This document shows, piece by piece, positions 60,805-64,000 of a stretch of DNA of 64,000 bases. The notes under the pieces were generated by a model, which worked only from the letters and a program-made list of their open reading frames with translations, was not told where the DNA came from and did no database searches. The DNA comes from Trichodesmium sp050015995. GTDB taxonomy: Bacteria; Cyanobacteriota; Cyanobacteriia; Cyanobacteriales; Microcoleaceae. Made by a program: the position numbers and the translations under genes. Position 1 is the stretch's first letter, and each line of letters begins with the position of its first letter. Location: positions 41,457-105,456 of the forward strand of contig NZ_JBNHEP010000050.1 of the NCBI RefSeq assembly GCF_050015995.1, written 5' to 3'.

Positions 60805-61443
60805 ATGTCTATATTTTTTCACGAACAACTTTACCGCAGTTCAGAAATAATGACAAAGCTAAAAAATTTGTCAATAACTATTTGTGGTGCTGGTGCTTTA
60901 GGAGCAAATATTACTGAAAATTTAGCTCGTTCTGGGTTCAATAAATTACGAGTAATAGATTACGATCGCATAGAAGAACGTAACCTATCTACTCAACCTT
61001 ATTATCGTTCTGATATTGGGGCATTGAAAGTTAAAATTCTGACTAATAGTCTTTATCGTGCCCTGGGAATAAAAATTGATAGTCAATCTCAAAAGTTAAC
61101 TGTAGAAAATGCGGGTAAACTATTAGGAAAAAGTGAATTAGTTATAGATACTTTTGACAATAGTATTAGTAGAAGTGCAGTAAAAAATTATTGTGCTAAT
61201 TCTAATATTTCTTGTCTTCATGTAGGATTAGCTTCGGATTATTCAGAAATAATTTGGAATGAAAATTATCGAGTACCTTCCCATATAAATGATGATGTGT
61301 GTGATTATCCTTTAGCAAGAAATTTGGTAATGTTAACCGTTGCTGTTTCTTGTGAAACTGTGATTAATTTTGCCGCGACTAAACAACAGCATAACTTTAC
61401 TGTGACTTTGGGAGATTTTGCTGTTAAACCATTATTTATGTAG
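60805..61443 (+). CDS. ThiF/HesA-like E1 adenylyltransferase without zinc site
   Basis: 212 residues. Nucleotide loop ICGAGALGANITENLARSGF; DYDRIEERNLSTQPYYRSDI with the Asp and Arg pair used in adenylation; LKVKILTNSLYRAL with the lysine; VIDTFDNSISR. These are the ATP-binding residues of E1/MoeB/ThiF enzymes. The usual zinc CxxC pairs are missing, and DDVCDYPLARNLVML is the only later cysteine motif. It should activate a carboxyl group by adenylation, but no ubiquitin-like partner is recognised nearby. Intact, though the start sits in a pyrimidine repeat. Confidence 0.8.
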   Translation: MSIFFHEQLYRSSEIMTKLKNLSITICGAGALGANITENLARSGFNKLRVIDYDRIEERNLSTQPYYRSDIGALKVKILTNSLYRALGIKIDSQSQKLTVENAGKLLGKSELVIDTFDNSISRSAVKNYCANSNISCLHVGLASDYSEIIWNENYRVPSHINDDVCDYPLARNLVMLTVAVSCETVINFAATKQQHNFTVTLGDFAVKPLFM

Positions 61444-62083
61444 GATGAAAATTCAGCAAAAGTTTGATTTATTTTGACAGGACTTTGGAGCATCGTGAGG
61501 TAAAGTTTAATACTAATATCTATTGCCTATTCCCTTAAATTATAAAACCTTATACCTCATTAGAACAAGGATTTCATATAGAATCCGGTTATATAATATA
61601 TGTTGATAATTCTATAATTACTTCAAGCTTTCAATCTCCCAATCTGCCAATCTCCCCATCTCCCCTTTCCTAAAAATTTAATCACGGACATTGATACCAA
61701 ATGGCTTGTATAAATATTCTCTAATAATTTGTGAATTTGCTGACCCATAAAAATTAATCAAATAGACTACTAGAACTAAGTTATACCATGCATGAAAAAA
61801 GAATGTTACGAATAATAAGCACTATTAAAATATTTTATCAGAAATTTGTATTTGAGAAAAAAGATAAGTTACGACACAAAAAAATGTATCAAATCTATTC
61901 ATTCTGACTCCTGACTCCTGAATTCTGACTTCTTATAAGTACCCTAGCTATTTGTAGCAAACACTTATCAAATTGGTGTTATAAGTGCTTTATATCTTTC
62001 TATTTTGGTAACTATTGCTCAAATGTAGATACATTCAGAAATACAGATTAAGATAATCTATTACTGTTTGAGAGGAAATCAAC
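61444..62083. other. Noncoding region between thiF-like gene and pepA
   Basis: About 640 bases. GAATCCGGTTATATAATATA with TCTATAATTACTTCAA and a TCAATCTCCC tract (61578-61670) repeats 18067-18125. A CTGACTCCTGACTCCTGA heptamer tract lies near 61905-61935. No gene is seen. The pepA promoter must lie in its last 150 bases. Confidence 0.55.
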
Positions 62084-63553
62084 ATGGAAATTAAAGCAAC
62101 CAATACACCTCAGTTAGAATGGGCCGGAGATGCCCTAGCTATTGGTTTATTTGAGGATGCCATAGAATTAACTGGGGATATGGCCAAATTGAACGAAATG
62201 TTGGCTGGTACTTTATCTGAACTAATTGAAGAAACAGAATTTAAGGGTAAAGCCAACAGCAGTGCCTCAACTCGTGTGGGCGGTACAACCCCTATTCGCA
62301 AAATTATTATTGTTGGCCTAGGCAAATCAGAGGAGTTAAATTTAGATACTCTGCGCCAAGCAGCAGCGACCTCTGGACGTTTAGCAAAAAAGGAGAGATG
62401 CAAAACTCTCGGCATTAGCCTGCCAATGTGTCAGGATGCTGATTCTACAGCTACAGCTATGACTGAAGGCATTGAGTTAGCTCTCCATAAAGATAATCGC
62501 TTTAAATCTGAAGTGGAAAATCAAGGGCCAGATGTAGAAAAAGTAGAGTTAATTGGTTTAGCTGGCTCCGATGAAGCGATCGCCCGCGCCCGACAAATCT
62601 GCTCAGGAGTCATCTTGGCCAGGGAACTTGTAGCAGCTCCTGCTAATTCTTGCACCCCAATAACTATGGCTGAAACTGCTGAAGCTTTAGCTAAAGAGTT
62701 TGGTCTAGCTCTAGAAATTCTAGAAAAAGAAGATTGTGAAAAATTAGGTATGGGAGCTTTTCTTGGAGTTGCTCAAGCTTCTGACTTGCCACCAAAATTT
62801 ATTCATATCACTTACAAACCAGAAGGTACTCCTCGTCGCAAGTTAGCGATAGTAGGAAAAGGTTTAACTTTTGACTCCGGTGGCTTAAATTTGAAACCTT
62901 CTGGTAGTGGCATTGAAATGATGAAAACTGATATGGGTGGAGCAGGTACAACTTTTGGTGCTGTTAAGGCGATCGCTCAGTTGAAACCAGATGTGGAAGT
63001 TCATTTTATCAGCGCTGTTACAGAAAATATGGTTAGTGGTCATGCCATGCACCCCGGTGATTTTCTGACTGCTTCTAATGGCAAAACTATTGAGGTGAAT
63101 AATACAGATGCAGAGGGGCGTTTGACTTTGGCAGATGCCTTAGTCTTTGCTGAAAAGTTGGGAGTAGATGCAATTGTAGATTTAGCAACTCTTACTGGTG
63201 CTTGTGTTGTAGCATTGGGTAATGATATTGCTGGTTTGTGGAGTCCTAATGATGACTTAGCAGCTCAACTAACAGCAGCAGCAGAAAGAGCTGGAGAGAA
63301 AATGTGGCGGATGCCTTTGGAGGAGAAATATTTCGAGGGTTTGAAAGCTATGCACGCTGATATGAAGAATACAGGTCCGCGTCCTGGTGGTGCTATTACT
63401 GCAGCTTTATTTTTGAAACAGTTTATTAAAGATACACCTTGGGCACATCTAGATGTTGCCGGTCCGGTTTGGATAGATGCAGAGAGTGGTTACAATAATC
63501 CTGGTGCAACTGGTTATGGTGTTCGGACTCTAGTCAATTGGGTTTTGAATTAG
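62084..63553 (+). CDS. pepA: Leucyl aminopeptidase (PepA, M17)
   Basis: 489 residues, normal for M17. The N-terminal macro-like domain is followed by the catalytic domain with VGKGLTFDSGGLNLKPSG (Lys and Asp metal ligands), MKTDMGGAGTTFGAVKAI and the signature NTDAEGRLTLADAL. All metal ligands and the bicarbonate-site Arg are visible. GAGAGGAAATC precedes the ATG. Two-metal aminopeptidase of cytoplasmic peptide turnover; hexameric in known members. A core gene, marking the return to ordinary chromosome. Confidence 0.97.
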   Translation: MEIKATNTPQLEWAGDALAIGLFEDAIELTGDMAKLNEMLAGTLSELIEETEFKGKANSSASTRVGGTTPIRKIIIVGLGKSEELNLDTLRQAAATSGRLAKKERCKTLGISLPMCQDADSTATAMTEGIELALHKDNRFKSEVENQGPDVEKVELIGLAGSDEAIARARQICSGVILARELVAAPANSCTPITMAETAEALAKEFGLALEILEKEDCEKLGMGAFLGVAQASDLPPKFIHITYKPEGTPRRKLAIVGKGLTFDSGGLNLKPSGSGIEMMKTDMGGAGTTFGAVKAIAQLKPDVEVHFISAVTENMVSGHAMHPGDFLTASNGKTIEVNNTDAEGRLTLADALVFAEKLGVDAIVDLATLTGACVVALGNDIAGLWSPNDDLAAQLTAAAERAGEKMWRMPLEEKYFEGLKAMHADMKNTGPRPGGAITAALFLKQFIKDTPWAHLDVAGPVWIDAESGYNNPGATGYGVRTLVNWVLN

Positions 63554-64000
63554 AGTTTTCCAATTTTGTGACTGTAGTTCTGTAATTAACTACCAGTTAC
63601 AGTCCCATTTTTGAAGATCGCGCTCTTAAATGGGACTTACCGAATAATTAATAATTATTAATTAAATAATTCACCCTTTAAAGTCTCCCCTTTCAAGGGG
63701 AAAAAGCGGTCGCTCCGCGTTAACGCGCGTTATGCAGACGGCTAAACGACCCCTCTCTTGGTCGATTGGATATGGCGTTTGCTAGCGCAAAGCTCCGCTA
63801 AAGCGTAGCGTCCCGGAAGGAACGGAAACCTCGCCATCCCATCTTACTCCAAGCTCCGCTTTCTGTCATTGCGAGCGGCAGCGAAGCAATCTCAAACGTC
63901 GATATTTCGTTCCCCATGCGTAAGTCCTGTTCAAGTCGCGAAGCGAAACGACCGCTTTCTTGGTCGATTGGATATGGCGAGGAGACCTCGCCATCCCATC
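63554..64000. repeat. Repeat block at the right edge
   Basis: GGTCGATTGGATATGGCG occurs at about 63761 and 63962, each leading to a CCTCGCCATCCCATC end, so the outer sequences are duplicated with different middles. Between them are several GCGTAGCG/GCTCCGC and GAGCGGCAGCGAAGC palindromes. TAATTAATAATTATTAATTA at about 63644 is an AT palindrome after pepA. No gene is visible. Confidence 0.65.

Noticed and set aside
1..64000. tRNA or rRNA genes
   Set aside because: I saw no cloverleaf-like B-box/TPsiC pattern or rRNA sequence by eye. A tRNA scan would be needed to exclude a tRNA with certainty.

Overview
The window is a draft-assembly segment from a nitrogen-fixing cyanobacterium. The octamer GCGATCGC (HIP1) is frequent, and the nif genes are of cyanobacterial type (nifP-like cysE, HesA/HesB, FdxH, NifX-associated protein), with chlB close by. 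nifB, fdxN and nifD are uninterrupted, so there is no sign of the excision elements known from some heterocyst formers. A filamentous non-heterocystous lineage is my guess, but the window alone cannot prove it. One run of 100 N (57613-57712) marks a scaffold join.

Layout. (1) 1-20.7 kb is an accessory region full of decay. It holds a multicopper oxidase gene broken by a TnpB element, a secA scrap, a RayT-like transposase split by a MITE, two intact and several broken toxin-antitoxin modules, three Uma2-type genes and a MoxR/VWA locus. It also holds an array of about 209-bp repeats next to an unusual 283-residue protein, a GST-like protein and an orphan glutamine-amidotransferase-like protein. 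(2) 21.0-38.9 kb is the nif cluster on the minus strand. In transcription order it reads nifB, fdxN, nifS, nifU, nifH, nifD, nifK, a fused nifEN, nifX, a DUF269 gene, nifW, hesA, hesB, fdxH, modA. (3) 38.9-43.3 kb is the divergent nif arm: nifP (cysE), two small conserved proteins, nifZ, nifT and an HTH protein. The 1.2-kb region between nifB and nifP carries a TTGAGTACAA-type motif whose copies point toward each gene. (4) 43.4-49.0 kb holds a toxin-antitoxin remnant, an unknown membrane protein, chlB and an unknown 501-residue protein. (5) 49.2-54.4 kb looks like an imported island bounded by a direct repeat of about 77 bp. It contains a second TnpB element, an astacin remnant, an array of CGTATAATT motifs and a GC-rich secreted serine hydrolase between perfect 121-bp inverted repeats. 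(6) 54.5-64 kb has a sigma-like factor, a TPR protein, a tandem repeat collapsed at the gap, a cupin / unknown / ThiF-like set, a four-helix-bundle gene and pepA.

How the genes work together. The nif genes supply the nitrogenase structural proteins (HDK), FeMo-cofactor assembly (B, EN, X), Fe-S supply (S, U, HesB), electron transfer (FdxN, FdxH) and accessory factors (W, Z, T). nifP would supply O-acetylserine for the cysteine used by NifS, and ModA would capture molybdate. ChlB is a nitrogenase-like oxygen-sensitive enzyme subunit. The flanks are shaped by small inverted-repeat elements, of which I can define at least five families.
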